Positions 1 to 11,274 of a stretch of DNA of 64,000 nt are shown one piece after another (position 1 is the stretch's first letter; each line of letters starts with the position of its first letter). Source of the DNA: Picochlorum sp. 'celeri' (taxonomy: Eukaryota > Chlorophyta > Trebouxiophyceae); the NCBI GenBank assembly GCA_010909725.1, contig JAACMV010000016.1, positions 1,125,127 to 1,189,126 on the forward strand, given 5' to 3'. Position numbers and translations under genes: made by a program. The notes under the pieces were generated by a model that did not search any database, was not told where the DNA came from, and saw nothing but the letters and a program-made list of their open reading frames with translations.

Positions 1-2
1 TG

Positions 3-611
3 ATCACCGAACTCATGCCAGCTGGAGACTTGTGGTCTGCGCTAGGGCGGAGGGATGGAACCCGCAGAGTGACCTGGTACCATGGAGGAATATATATAGC
101 CATGGATGTCGCTGCAGGACTCAACTATCTGCACGGGCGACGGGTGATACACTTGGACCTGAAGAGCTCCAACATTCTGCTTAGGGAATCCAGAAGATCA
201 GAGAGCTCGTACGAAACGCAAACTGCAGAGGGCTATGATGTTGTGTATCGTGCCAAGATATCAGACGTCGGTCTTTCACGCATGGTTCCCATGTCCCACG
301 AGTACATTGCCGCATTAGAAGCAACGGGCACATGGAACTGGTGCGCCCCAGAGGTCATTCTCTGCTCCAAATGTACGGCCGCAGCAGACATCTTCTCATA
401 CGGCATCGTCCTTTGGGAAATTTGTACAGGTGAAATACCTGTTCGAGGCTGTATGCGCCCAGTCAGAGTACCCGAGGAGTGCCCGCAGGAAGTGGCTGAT
501 CTGATTGATGCGTGTGTCAACTGTGACAATGGCAGGCAGCCAAGTGATAGGCCCACGGCAGCTGAGGCATTCGACATACTCCAGAAACTCCTTCAGAATA
601 ATACCAAATAA
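3..611 (+). CDS. Protein kinase, TKL-like, C-terminal part (5' end cut by window)
   Basis: The frame is open from the first bases of the window, so this is the 3' part of a gene; the first in-frame ATG (15) lies inside the kinase domain. Visible kinase landmarks are a hinge-like ELMPAGDL, the catalytic loop IHLDLKSSNILL, a DVGLSR activation start, GTWNWCAPEV (APE), DIFSYGIVLWE and a C-lobe ending in the RP-TAAEAF motif. The order and spelling fit the plant/algal tyrosine-kinase-like (TKL) group, which phosphorylates Ser/Thr in signalling. Two key motifs deviate: HRD reads HLD and DFG reads DVG. The aspartates are kept, so activity is possible but it would be a non-RD kinase. It ends at a TAA 117 bp before the next gene on the same strand. 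The substrate is unknown. Confidence 0.85.
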   Translation: MTELMPAGDLWSALGRRDGTRRVTWYHGGIYIAMDVAAGLNYLHGRRVIHLDLKSSNILLRESRRSESSYETQTAEGYDVVYRAKISDVGLSRMVPMSHEYIAALEATGTWNWCAPEVILCSKCTAAADIFSYGIVLWEICTGEIPVRGCMRPVRVPEECPQEVADLIDACVNCDNGRQPSDRPTAAEAFDILQKLLQNNTK

Positions 612-727
612 ATTACAACAGTTGTAGTGAATATACTATTCAGAGTTTTTGTAACATTTGAAATCCCTCGTCAACAGTCGTATTCTGCTGCACACAAGTT
701 CTAGAACAACTGCAATCCATTCCTTTC

Positions 728-2439
728 ATGGGTAGGAAGAGTTTAAAGAAAGATAGGGCGTATATTACTGCTTCTGAATGGAAGGAAGAGGGGGGTGGGC
801 ACAAAGGCAGGCTGCAGGGAGCAAAAGCGACTTTTCGACGCCTTCCGTTCAACTGCTGTGCCATTAGCTTTAAACCAGTTGAAGATGCAGTGTGTACGGA
901 TGATGGGACTGTGATGGACATTGTGAATGCCGTTCCGTATGTTCAGAAGTTTCGGAAGCATCCTAGGACTGGGGAACCACTGGAGCTCAAGGACCTGATT
1001 CGAATCAAATTCCAGAAGAATTCGGACAATGAGATCTGCTGTCCTGTTCTCGGAAAGGTTTTCAACGATAACAGTCACATTGTAGCAATCAAAGGCACAG
1101 GGAATGTGTATTCTTGGGAGGCTGTTCAAGAACTTTGCCTCAAGCCCAAGAACATGCGGGACCTGCTTACAGATGAGCCTTTTAAGAGGTCTGATATCAT
1201 TGAGATACAGGATCCCTCGGATTTGTCTGCGAAAAACTTTTCGAATTTTGACCATGTCAAGAACAATATATCTGTTGATGAATTAACAGGTGGAGAACAG
1301 GATGCAAGGAGTGATATCAAGAGTGTCAGCAAAGACATTCAAAGGACTCTGTCTGCGCTTGGGAGAGGGAAGGCTGCAGATGTCAAAGAAAGCGAGAAAA
1401 GAGGGGAAAAGCAGACGGAATTATCTCAAGGACCCAAGACTGTGGATACAAGGCTCAAATCAGCGCCGAGGCATCGGGGTGATGTGGTCACATTCAAGCC
1501 TGGGGCAGCTACATGGGATACGACGGATGATCAACGCAACATAGGAACCTTTAACAAGAATGGTGGAAAGGTTATACCAAAGCCGTTCAGCGATAGATAC
1601 GTGGCTTCTCATATAAGCACCGGTGCCACCTCCAAGTCATTCACCTCTACTGCTGTGGATGTGGCAACAACCAGTGAGCGAGACATGGTTCTGCAGCAAT
1701 TGCGACCAAAACAAAAGGGATACGCTCGAATGCACACCTCACATGGTGATATCAACATAGAATTGCACTGCGATATTGTACCGAAAGCATGTGAAAATTT
1801 TCTCGCACTGGCGCAAGGGCACTATTACGATGGCACCAAGTTCCACAGGTTGATACCAAACTTTATGATACAAGGGGGCGACCCAACTGGCACTGGGAAA
1901 GGAGGATCCAGCGTGTTTGGTGACTGTTTTGAGGACGAATATGACTCTAGATTGGTACATGATGCACGGGGACAGCTGTCCATGGCAAACTCGGGACCCA
2001 ATTCCAATGGATCACAATTCTTCATCTTGTTCAAGTCTGCAAGGCATCTGACTTTAAGCACACTGTTTTTGGAAGAGTCGTGGGTGGGTTCGACGTACTT
2101 ACAAAGATGGAACGTATACCTACAACAGATAATGATGTTCCTCTTGATGATATTGAAATTTTAGGCTTTACAGTCTTTGTCAACCCATACACAGAGCTAC
2201 TGCAGCAGCAGAAGGAAAAGAGGAGAAGCGAGAACAAGGGCCCCATGACCGTGAAGAGAGGATTGAATCGTTGGACGAGTTATGGGAGTAAAACCAGTGA
2301 ACCTGGCGCAAATGGTGTTGGAATATATCTACGAGCAAAGACGCGAGATGGGCCAAAATCGTCAAGTGTACAATCATCAGGGCCTCTCCAAGAAGAAGAG
2401 ACCGAGGTCACAACCCTAGGCAATTTTGACTCGTGGTGA
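728..2439 (+). CDS. PPIL2: U-box/cyclophilin peptidyl-prolyl isomerase, PPIL2-like; one frameshift
   Basis: The product matches the PPIL2 (CYP60/Cwc27-neighbour) family: N-terminal tandem U-box-like region with [14 protein letters not shown] and DLLTDEPF, a linker, then a cyclophilin domain from about residue 330 ([41 protein letters not shown]). Known family members are nuclear, associate with spliceosomes and can act as E3 ligases. The ATG at 728 gives the expected MGRKSLKKD start. At about 2048-2050 the frame shifts: the reading SARHL is followed in the next frame by [16 protein letters not shown], so one base (probably a G in CTGGAC) is missing. With that base the gene would encode 570 residues, a normal family length. 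The tail is charged ([10 protein letters not shown]). I infer a sequencing error rather than a pseudogene, because the rest is well conserved. Confidence 0.9.
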
Positions 2440-2478
2440 CTGATTTTTACAATACAAAAGAATATCTCAATTTTGTAA

Positions 2479-2974
2479 TCAAATGCTCAGACCAAGCTGC
2501 AGTCCCAGGGCAGCGTGCACAAAGAAAAGGGCCATGATGCCAGTTCCAAGGAAGGCATGCATGGTGCGAGCATTCGGGTCATCCTCAAAGAACAATGGCA
2601 GCATGGCCTGGAACGCCAGGCCAGAGAGACCCAGCATCCCGGTGACAAAATGAGAGCTCCCAAAAATATTTTCCCCTTGCATCAATAGGACATCATACCT
2701 CCTAAAGCTCCAAGTGCAAAGAAGAATGCCATGCCCCCAGCCAGCTTTGGATGCATGTCAATGGCCTTTTGCTTCAACTTGATATCATCTGTCAGTCGAA
2801 TCTGCCAACCGAGGTACAGAGCACCATACCCACCCATAGCGACAAGGACCACGGCCATATTCCCAGGGTGTCCCCAGTGAACTAGCCATTCGGGGAGGTC
2901 CAAGGTCTTGAAGAATTCCGCCTGTGGCTCCAAGAAGGCCCTCACCGGGTTGGCTGCACCAAGGGTCAGCAGGG
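2479..2974 (-). CDS. Plastid DUF4079-family membrane protein, 3' exon; one frameshift
   Basis: The reading shows [20 protein letters not shown], then hydrophobic helices ([32 protein letters not shown]) and, after a frame change, [40 protein letters not shown] and LGLQLGLSI. This order of loops and helices fits the DUF4079 family of chloroplast membrane proteins, whose function is unknown to me. An acceptor (CCTCCTGCAG) precedes 2974, so an upstream exon with the transit peptide should exist; I could not fix it. The frameshift is at about 2683-2687, where TCCTATTGATG would read S-L-L-M with one more C. Expected location is the thylakoid or envelope membrane, by family knowledge only. Confidence 0.75.
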
Positions 2975-3017
2975 CTGCAGGAGGTTTATCCACGTCAGAT
3001 AGCAAACAACAGCGCAA

Positions 3018-4256
3018 TCAGACCCATTAAATCATAAACCTACATGGAATAGCGGTAGAATACAATGATACATCTCTCTTTCCAGAAACACGTGAATCAG
3101 CATTGTTGCGTTGGCATGGCCTCAGCCACATGTGGTCGAGAGGCAGCCAACCTTCCCAAAGGAGAGGATCTGAGCCACATTGTTGTCCCTGTCATCATAA
3201 TTCTGTTTAGTATAGATTGATTTACTGGGAAACCGTCAGGTGATGCTCTCAATCAGTCTATTGCACAGCAGCGATGCATCGGTCTGCTGTCACCATCAAC
3301 CCCATTGCCAATCCCAAGCCTGCAAGCAGCGGCAGAAAACTGTCTCAGTCGAATAATTCTCCCTTATATTAAATATTTGTTCAAATCATATATGTACATT
3401 GTAAACCCTGTGAATAAAGAGTGATATTTGAACCTGGGAAACTAGAAAACTGGCCCAGCATGGCACAGCAACGTCTGGACGAATGTACCAAAACAAGGGA
3501 AATAGAAGCCCACATGCACCATGCTCTGTACTGTTTTGATGTATTGGCAAAGCATTTGAGGTGCGAAGAGCATGTGTGCCCAGCTGTGTCTGAGCAGTTG
3601 CAGAGGGCTGTAGGGGAGTATGCATGTCCCTTGTTTGTGACATGGAATAAGCAGGAAGATGGATATCATGACGGGAAGTACTCTCACGGGGCTGTATAGG
3701 GACATTTGCACACAGGATATCACCAAAGGGTTGGAGGAGTATGCCATTATTTCTGCTCTGCGGATTCTCGATTTCCTCCCATTTCTCAGACTGAATTATC
3801 TGCATTATCATGCACTGTATCTCTGCTTCATTCTTTGAAGAGGGATCTTCATGGGATGACTGGGAGGTGGTACACATGGGGTTAGTATAATTCAGGCATC
3901 CAAAGACCGGGTCCCGCCACTCAGCTACCTTTCCCCAGATGTAGCTGTGCAGATCATGGATGGATCATCGAACGACAATGAAACTTGATATCAAAATCTG
4001 GATGCCATTTGGGATGATATGCGTGAATTAGAGATATTATCGATCCTTCGGTTGGAACGATATCAGAGTAGCACATGCCATGTATCATACCAGGACTATG
4101 TGCTGTTCTACTCAAGAAATCGTCACGTCTAGGTGTACTCAATGCATTACAATTCTAGCAAAACAATAGCATAGTTTTCATGAATTTTTTCTTTCTAGTA
4201 TTCAATGGACGCGTCGCACGACATGGCACACAAGGATGGCAAACTACATATTTGGA
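3018..4256. other. Gene-poor stretch
   Basis: This holds the unlocated 5' exon(s) of the DUF4079 gene. A hydrophobic reading (minus strand, about 3280-3330, PLLAGLGLAMGLMV) could belong to its targeting region. A 163-codon minus-strand open frame (3386-3877) has no recognisable domain. I see no other gene. Confidence 0.4.
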
Positions 4257-4739
4257 TCAGGTAGTTTGAGAAGAGATCATATGGTTTTTCATCGCGGTAT
4301 TCTCCGCCCTTAGACTCTGATACATTTCTGTCAGAGCACCAGCTTCCTCCTGTAAATTTGCTACTTCATCCAGCTTTGACACGATAATCTCCATATCTTC
4401 CAACATGGCTGGCTTTCTCACCCTACCACCCTTGGACAGGCCCCCATGCACGCCACCCTTCCTGCCACTGCCTCTCTTCTTCCTTCCTTGCTGCCCACTG
4501 TATCCCATAGATTCCCCCACATCATCTCCCACAATGCCTAGCTCGTCCAGAAGCTCCTCAGTCTCGGCTCCTCCATTCTCCAAAGCCCTGAAATTAGGCT
4601 TTGCCACACTCCGACTGGAGCGCCGCGCCGGCTGCACTCTACCACTCGAACCAAACGTGCCCGCATCAGTCATCAAATCCATGCCTAGATCCTGTCCACC
4701 ACCACGACTGTCTCCAAGAGAAAAGCCTGCTTCGTTCAT
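4257..4739 (-). CDS. Hypothetical basic/acidic protein with C-terminal coiled coil
   Basis: I do not recognise this 160-residue protein. It has a Gly/Asp-rich N-terminus, a basic patch (RVQPARRSSRSVAKPNF), an acidic stretch around residue 55-70, a Gly/Lys/Arg-rich segment (GRKKRGSGRKGGVHGG) that could be a nuclear signal, and a C-terminal heptad-like helix (LDEVANLQEEAGALTEMYQ). The composition is coherent and codon use resembles neighbouring genes, so I think it is real. It may be the last exon of a longer gene, since the 500 bp upstream (4740-5238) are AT-rich with no other gene. Role unknown; chromatin or kinetochore proteins can look like this, but that is only an impression. Confidence 0.5.
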   Translation of the reverse strand: MNEAGFSLGDSRGGGQDLGMDLMTDAGTFGSSGRVQPARRSSRSVAKPNFRALENGGAETEELLDELGIVGDDVGESMGYSGQQGRKKRGSGRKGGVHGGLSKGGRVRKPAMLEDMEIIVSKLDEVANLQEEAGALTEMYQSLRAENTAMKNHMISSQTT

Positions 4740-5238
4740 TTCCCAATGTTCTCCAGTTTCCTTGAGCCTGTGGCTGCTTCTCTGGCAGCGACAGTCCGAT
4801 TATACAATTTGAACCCGTAGTATTCAATTTCAAAGACCTGCTTTGTCGTTGGGGTGCATTCATCTACGAGGGGTGTCAAAGCACCTATCTCACCGTAATA
4901 AGAGCATTTAAATATTCTCGAATTCTGTGTCCAGGTACCGAATTCAAAATTTCAAACCAAAAATCGAATTTCCATCCGCACTCTGTCTGTCTTTTATTAT
5001 GCATACACACATTTCGCATGTTCAAAATAACAATAGTATATTTAGCAGAAGAATCGAGGCAAATTCAAAGTTGAAATAACACGTGCACGACTTCAATCGA
5101 GTGCGGATCTGAGTTTGTTCGGGTTTCATGATTCCCTTCTCATTACGGAGTTTGTGATATTATTGTTGAGAAATTCGTAATCTAATAAGTTGTCGTGTTG
5201 ATTGCTGATAACTACCGTCGGTATCGGCATATACCACC

Positions 5239-7353
5239 ATGGATGGTTCTCTTCGGCAGAGGGGCAGGCTCTTGGGGACCCTTCTTAGTAGAGAAGAGCG
5301 CACGTACCTGATGGATCATGGTCGAGCAAAGAAGAGGACTAGTACAAGTAATGGAAAGGTATGTGAGCCGATCGGCATGACGGATTTGCTGGATTCAAGT
5401 GAATGTTGGATTGAACAAATGTGTTGCTGTGTTGCAGAATGGTGTGTGGTCTGACGAGGAGGATCGATTGCTCGCGGAGATGGCAGAAGAAAGTGGAATA
5501 AATGGTCCGAAGTTGCCAAGCATATATTGGTAAAACTGGTCAGCAGTGTGCTCAAAGGTGGAGGCACAGGGTGAATCAGATATCAAGCGTGATAAGTGGG
5601 ATGCTCATGAGGATGAATTGTTAACGAATCTGGTGGCAAAGCATGGAATGCTTGGGCTGAAATTGCAAGGCATGTGCCTGGGAGGACGGATCAACGTGTA
5701 TGGGGCGATGGAAGAGACATCTGGATCCGTCAATCCGGAGAGAAAAGTGGAGTGATGAAGAGGATGTCAAGCTGTGGCATTGTTTTCCAAGTATGACAAT
5801 GCGTGGAGTAGTATCAGCAAGGCGATGCGCGGGAAGAACTCCACAACAGTGTAGAACGAGGTGGCACAATCTGAAGAGCTCGTTTCATGACCAAGCGCAA
5901 GGAAGATATACAAAAGGTGGATATGGAGGCTCTGGAGGCACTATTGGCTCAGCACGAGCGTTCTCTGTCAGCGGCGCGAGAGTCTGCAATGGGGCAAAAG
6001 GATGAAAAAATAGAAGGAGTAGGATACAGAAAAAGCGAAAGCGCGGAAGGCCAGCAAAGAGCGAGGGCAGAATGGGAGATTCAGGGACTGACGTTCGCGG
6101 GAGGATGCGTGGCAGGCCTCGCAGGAGGACCATGGTATCGCATATTGAGACGAGGAGTTTATCATTTTTGGATTGCATGAAAGTTGCTGGAAGTAGGAGA
6201 AGTAGAAGTTCATGTCGCAGAGGAGACTGAATTTTGAGTCAACAAGACACATGCTGAAGATGTTGAAGGACGGCGAGGAATCTCAATCAGACCACGCCCT
6301 GGGCCAATTTGATGATTGTGTGCTGCAACCATGGAGTGCAGCAAAAGCAAATGGTAGGAATAATATTGCTCTGAACAATTTGAGATGGGAAGAGAATGGC
6401 GAAGATGATGGAGAGATCATGTTGCCCATCAACAAGGCAAATATGATGGTGTGTGTGAGCCCTTTCCCCAATAAACACTCCTACGAGTCAGTAGTAGCAA
6501 ACGATGCGACGCCTCCCAAACCAAAGTCTAAACGGGAGGTTGGATGCTCACCATGTACCTTCTCCCCTGAGGCAAAACCCATATGCCATAGATACCTACA
6601 GTGGAGAGAGTTTCCTGGGGATTGAAGATCTGATGGGCAGCAAAACTCCTCTTTCGGCATTGAGACATGCGCCAAAGTCATGCTTCTCTCCCGCTCTAGC
6701 AGATTTGCTGAAATCTCCTCCAAATAATCACGATATGTCACACGTGAAGTCGATAGAATTTCAGGGATTTGGTTCACCTGCAGCTCATTACAATCGAGCC
6801 GGACAACTTTGGGGCCAAGAAACACCCAGCAGAGACTTCTCCGAGGTCGTGAGATGCCTAGATGCAGACATTGAATTTGCCTGCGAACGTGCTCCAAACG
6901 GAGACTTCACAGGAAACGATGGTGTGCAATGCATGAGACGAACAGGGCACATCCAGAAAGTGCTCCCCTGTTCACCCCAGTGGCATGGCCATGCCATTTC
7001 ATGCCGTTGACAGCACGCCAAACATGGCTCATGGCTCTGTTATGATGAAGGGCAATAACCACGAGATATCTGTAGTAGAATCGATCCCAACGAGGTATGT
7101 GGCCGTGGAATCCACAGATCAGAGTGAGACTGCCAAGCTTTTGCCAGTCAGACTCCTGCCGTCATCACAACATCCGAACAACTCCCACCTTTCGGGTTGG
7201 AGAGGGGATCTAAAAGACTATTGGAACACTTCAAAATAAAGCCACGTTGGTGCCTGTCCATTCGAATCATCAGCAGGACACATTAAAGAGGAGGGCTAGA
7301 CGCCTGAGTAGTGCCATGGTGCGCATGTCCCTCACACTCTGTTGGAAAGTATA
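5239..7353 (+). CDS. R1R2R3-MYB transcription factor with AT-hooks; at least eight homopolymer frameshifts
   Basis: After a short first exon (5239 to about 5358) and an intron ending TTGCAG at about 5437, three MYB repeats follow: R1 (GVWSDEEDRLLAEM ... KTGQQCAQRWRHRV), R2 (KWDAHEDELLTNLV ... GRTDQRVWGRWKRHL) and R3 (EKWSDEEDVKLWHCF ... GRTPQQCRTRWHNL). Three tryptophan-type repeats define the MYB3R class, which in plants binds G2/M promoter elements in the nucleus. The C-terminal part carries two AT-hook-like motifs (KRGRPAK, about 6035-6055; RGRPRRR, about 6105-6130) and SP/TP sites such as GSKTPLS and KSCFSPAL, which suggest CDK phosphorylation. The frame must shift by one base near 5500, 5530, 5577, 5646, 5702, 5785, 5830 and 5886, each at a homopolymer. 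The exact end is uncertain; coding-like sequence runs to the TAA near 7351. Confidence 0.8.
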
Positions 7354-7697
7354 ATGTTTATCTCGAAGAATAGCATCTAGTTCAACTTGATGAGTCTAGT
7401 ATATTTGAGTATGTGAAGAGAAACACCGTGTGATGCATCAAAAGCGTTCGTCCCATGTCTGCCAGAGTCTAGAGACCAAGTCTGCATGGGCAAAATTTTG
7501 AATTACAAATCGCGCTTGGAAACTGCCCTCGTGGGCCATACTGAATGCTTTATGCAATTATTAGGGATACTTGTAGTCATTTCGCTTCTGAAGGTTGTCC
7601 AACGGCAGTAGTGACAAGAGTCTTGTTTTGAAAAGTAACAATCCCTCGGGGTGATTGATACGATTGTAGCAACAGTCCTGTATGCCCAATATTTGCT

Positions 7698-9320
7698 ATG
7701 ATCTGCGAAGAAGATCCGAACGAGGACCTTTGCGGGGTCTGTGACAAGGTGCGGAGACCTCATCTGCTGTGATAGCTGTCCCCTCGCTTTCCACGCTGGA
7801 TGCATCGGATATCGTACGTGCTGATGGTTTTAATATTCATAATTTGAACATAGTTGTCCATGTGGTTGGGAATATGACATAATTTGGGATTTCTTTTGCA
7901 CTGCGAGGATTGGGAATTTCAAAAGATGACGAGCCCTGGTACTGCTGGGCAGTTCCAAACGGAAGGAAAGCCATTCACACGCGATGATAGAGCATACATA
8001 TGCCTTATGCCGGGAGATGCAGTGTATGTGGCCAGAGATGGTAGTCTTGGGGAGTATGCCTTGTTTCCTTTTTGATGAAGGTGTCTCGGAGAATATGATG
8101 AGAATTACCAATGTTTCCACTGTGCGTTGGTTTTGCATAGTTGTCTCTCGTTGATATGATATTATTCGTTACTTTTTGTTTGGTCTTGTATGCAGGACGC
8201 GCAGGAAGAGATCAGGCTGTCGAGTCCGAGGATTTGGAGAGTTCCACTGCGCAGGGATATTTATTGAGCTGGCGACAGCTTCTTCCCCACATTTCACAGG
8301 ATCGCAATCGACTTGAGTAAAAGAGATGAAATCAAAGGTTTTAGAGAGTCGTAAAAGGAAAGAGTATCTCGACAGTAGAATCTCCAGAGGAGACAGTCCG
8401 CCCAGAAGCCACAAGGAGCACCAGAACAGAAAGCATAGCACAGCGAGCGATGCATACATCAGAAGATAGATGGAAATTGTCGGAAGCATAAGAAGAAGAG
8501 ACTGATTCTCCTATGGAAACGATCAGGAGGCGCCCTCAGACTCCCAGGAAATGCCAGAGGATACTGTCAAGGGTAACACAGATGGCAAGAAATCTTCTAT
8601 TCGTAACATCAACACGGGATTCAAAACAGGCTCGAGTACGGAGAAGCGCCGAGTCAAAAGAAATTAGAAAGTCTCCAATGTCCGATGACGGAGCAGACAG
8701 CAGTGCTCAGTGGCCTTGCAAACCTGGGATCAAAGAAAGAAACCCAGTCCCAACAGTGCACAAATGTGTCAATCCCATCAAGTCCTGGCGAGCATTGCAG
8801 GTAACAGATGCCCTGCGGACACTAACTGCGGGAGATAGGATTGGAGATTTGGGCCAATGCTACCAAAAATCTCCAGGGGGATGGGTCGGTGGCACTGTGT
8901 GTGATCTATCCATTCTCAACTCTGGAGAATCTGCTCCATATTTTGCATTTATTTTGGCAAGGCTTGATAGCCTACGCGTAGCGTTTGATGGAGAGTGCTA
9001 CTTGGAATGGAGGCCTTTGGCTGTTAAAAAGTTCCTTCGAGCGATGCCCCTGCCTATCAAATGCAAGTGAGAATACCATCTTCTCAACCCAGGGAGACAG
9101 CTTTACCACAGGAGACAGGGTCGAGGCGCTCATCGATCATGTTTGGTGTCCCGGGACAATCACTGCGATCGGAGAACATTTGTGCAACATAATGTTTGAT
9201 TGTCCGGCCTTGGACAAAGACAATACGCGTGTCAACCATTGCCTGACTTTTGTCCGGAGGGCGCATGGTCTCGAAGACCCACTTCTATGGAATGCTAAAG
9301 GAATTCCCAACAATTCATAG
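7698..9320 (+). CDS. PHD-finger protein with Tudor-like segments; several frameshifts
   Basis: The start MICEEDPNEDLCGVCDK opens a PHD zinc finger: CGVC, DLICCDSCPLAFHAGC, then a GTACGT donor at 7814; joining to an acceptor at about 7908 gives GYRLGISKDDEPWYCW, the expected end of a PHD (its last Cys reads A-V, probably because of an indel). PHD fingers read histone H3 tails. Downstream, two regions resemble Tudor/Agenet-type barrels: GDRIGDLG ... GWVGGTVCDLS ... LRVAFDGE (about 8838-9000) and GDRVEALIDHVWCPGTITAIG (about 9115-9180). The middle (8300-8800) is low complexity, basic and Ser/Thr-rich. The coding frame changes several times, mostly at homopolymers, so exon borders beyond the first intron are approximate. 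I infer a nuclear chromatin reader; the exact family is not recognised. Confidence 0.6.
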
Positions 9321-9426
9321 ATATACTGTCTTTGGCAGGCCTGCCGGAAAGATATATAGTTTTTACTAAAGATATGCTTCCAGAAAAGAAGAAGAAAATG
9401 CATGTAAGCCAGAACATAGTGTTGTG

Positions 9427-10965
9427 TTACATAACGCATGAAAATACTCGTAAATTGTGATCTGATGCTCCAACAAACAATTCCTTTGCATCTGAGCCCA
9501 TGCCACCGAGTGCACTCCCTTTTTAGGAAAATCTGAAATCTGTTTTAAAACAGACCAACCAGTCTTAACACCATACACAGAGACGCCTGCACCCCCAACT
9601 GCCAAGATTGACCGCTGTAGTCAAACGAGACACATGTTGCAACCCGTCCCCTTTGGCTCAAGTGACTGAATACTCTTGAGCTTACGGAGATCCCAATACT
9701 TTCACACCATCTTCAGCCGCAGATGCCATATAATATCCATTTTCTGAAAATGAAATAGACTTGATGGCAACCGGAATGATCAACAAAAGGATGCTACAGG
9801 CTTTTGATTTCGAGCTTCCCAGATTTTGATATCTGCCTGCTCCGAACCTGTGCAGTATATCAGTCCATCAGGATGCAATGCTGCGGCGGAATACGCAGAT
9901 GGTGGTTCTGCTTCATCAACTCCTACGCGCACAAGTCGCTCTTGCCTCTCCAAATCAAACATACACCAGGATCCATCCCCAGCAGCCGAGAAAAAAGTAG
10001 TCATCTGTTGGGTGCACTTGGACGGAAACCACCTCTGCAGATTTTGCCTTTTTCGAGGATTTTGACTGCACCACATCTGCGTGTTCAATAACTGCTTGAC
10101 AGTTGTATGATGACTGTGTGTCATCCTCAGCTTGCCACAACCGCACTGTCCCATCACCTGAGCAGGATAGCCATTTCCCAGATTTTTTCACATACTGTAC
10201 ATCAGTGACCCTTTTATCATGACCTTTGAGGACAATCCCTGCAGAAATATTGGTTGTATCTACTATATGCACCGTCGAATCTGCACCTGCTGTTGCCACA
10301 AGAGATCTGTCAGGGCACACAGCAATAGACAAGATGCCTCCCTTCCTGGTTGCATGCACAGGAAAAGCACCCTGCGATTCGAGTTTCTCAATATCTTCCA
10401 TAGAAGCCACAGTATCTGAAATCTTCCTATCCTTTCGCTTCACGCTCAATGCTTTGCTGGTCTTGGTCATGGCATCAATCACAGCTGCATCCAATGCCAT
10501 CCTGGCCTTCTTCTGAGGATTTTCCCCAGCGCCCTCGTCGTCGCGCTCTTGAACTGAACTCTTCTTCTCACTACTTTCCAACCGCTTTCTATACTCTTCT
10601 CTCTCCCGTATCAACCGCGCAATGACCCTGGTTGCCGCATCCTGTTGGTACAAGGCATGGCTGAGCTCTTGCCTCGTCTCTTGCAAGCTCTTCCTCGTCT
10701 GATACAACTCCAACACTACTGAATCCCATTCATTTTGCAGCAATGTCAGCAGACCAGGCACTGAGCATGCACTCTCTGGCCTGGATACCTGTGTATTCCC
10801 TCCCTGGACTTCCACCAAGTCGTCAACATCAAGAATCTCGTTCGTCACTGGGCACAAACCCGTATCCTTGATCACCTTTACTATCAATTTTTTCTCAAAG
10901 ATATGCCCTGTCTTTTTTGATACCACGGGCTGTTTCGCCACAGTCCCTGAGATGGAGCACAGCAT
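9427..10965 (-). CDS. PRPF19: Pre-mRNA-processing factor 19 (U-box WD40 E3 ligase); 3' half with many frameshifts
   Basis: The N-terminus MLCSISGTVAKQPVVSKKTGHI is the PRP19 U-box, followed by TGLCPVTNEILDVDDLVEV, the coiled-coil tetramerisation region with QETRQELSHALYQQDAA and VIARLIREREEY, a KKARM linker, and WD40 repeats (GGILSIAVCPDRSLVATAG, GHDKRVTDVQYV, SCSGDGTVRLW). PRP19 is the scaffold of the NTC spliceosome complex in the nucleus. The first 960 bp are in one frame. From about 9990 down to 9427 the frame changes at least six times, nearly always at runs of T, A or G (for example TTTTTT near 9993 and CTTTTG near 9785), yet the family C-terminus is readable to ELFVGASDHNLRVFS and a TAA at 9427-9429. 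Total length is normal for the family. Confidence 0.9.
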
Positions 10966-11274
10966 CCTGGATGCTTCTGTTGACTCTACAGCGCACAGGG
11001 ACTTGATATATATGTCAGGAGAAATTCTCCTTCAATAAAATATAGATATGGAGTTTTCCTTAAGAATAAATACGTTGGGATCCTGTTTTATTGGCACGGG
11101 GAACATGGATGGTCGATCGATATTATCAAGACGGTCAAAGCCAGGACATGAGCGGATCACATTGCCTATCACAGAATGAGACTTCATTCTCCAAATGTCA
11201 CCAGGTCCCTCGGCAGGGACAGGGCATAAAAATTCATCTTATATCATTAAGTGACAATATAATAGACTAATAAG
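10966..11274. promoter_or_regulatory. Shared 5' region of PRP19 and RPL7
   Basis: These 309 bp separate the divergent starts of PRP19 (minus) and RPL7 (plus) and must hold both promoters. AT-rich segments (ATATATGTCAGG, TCTTATATCATTAAG) are seen, but no motif can be assigned firmly. Confidence 0.5.

Noticed and set aside
5239..7353. MYB gene as a decayed pseudogene
   Set aside because: All breaks are one-base changes at homopolymers; no stop substitutions or larger deletions are seen and the repeats are fully conserved when corrected.
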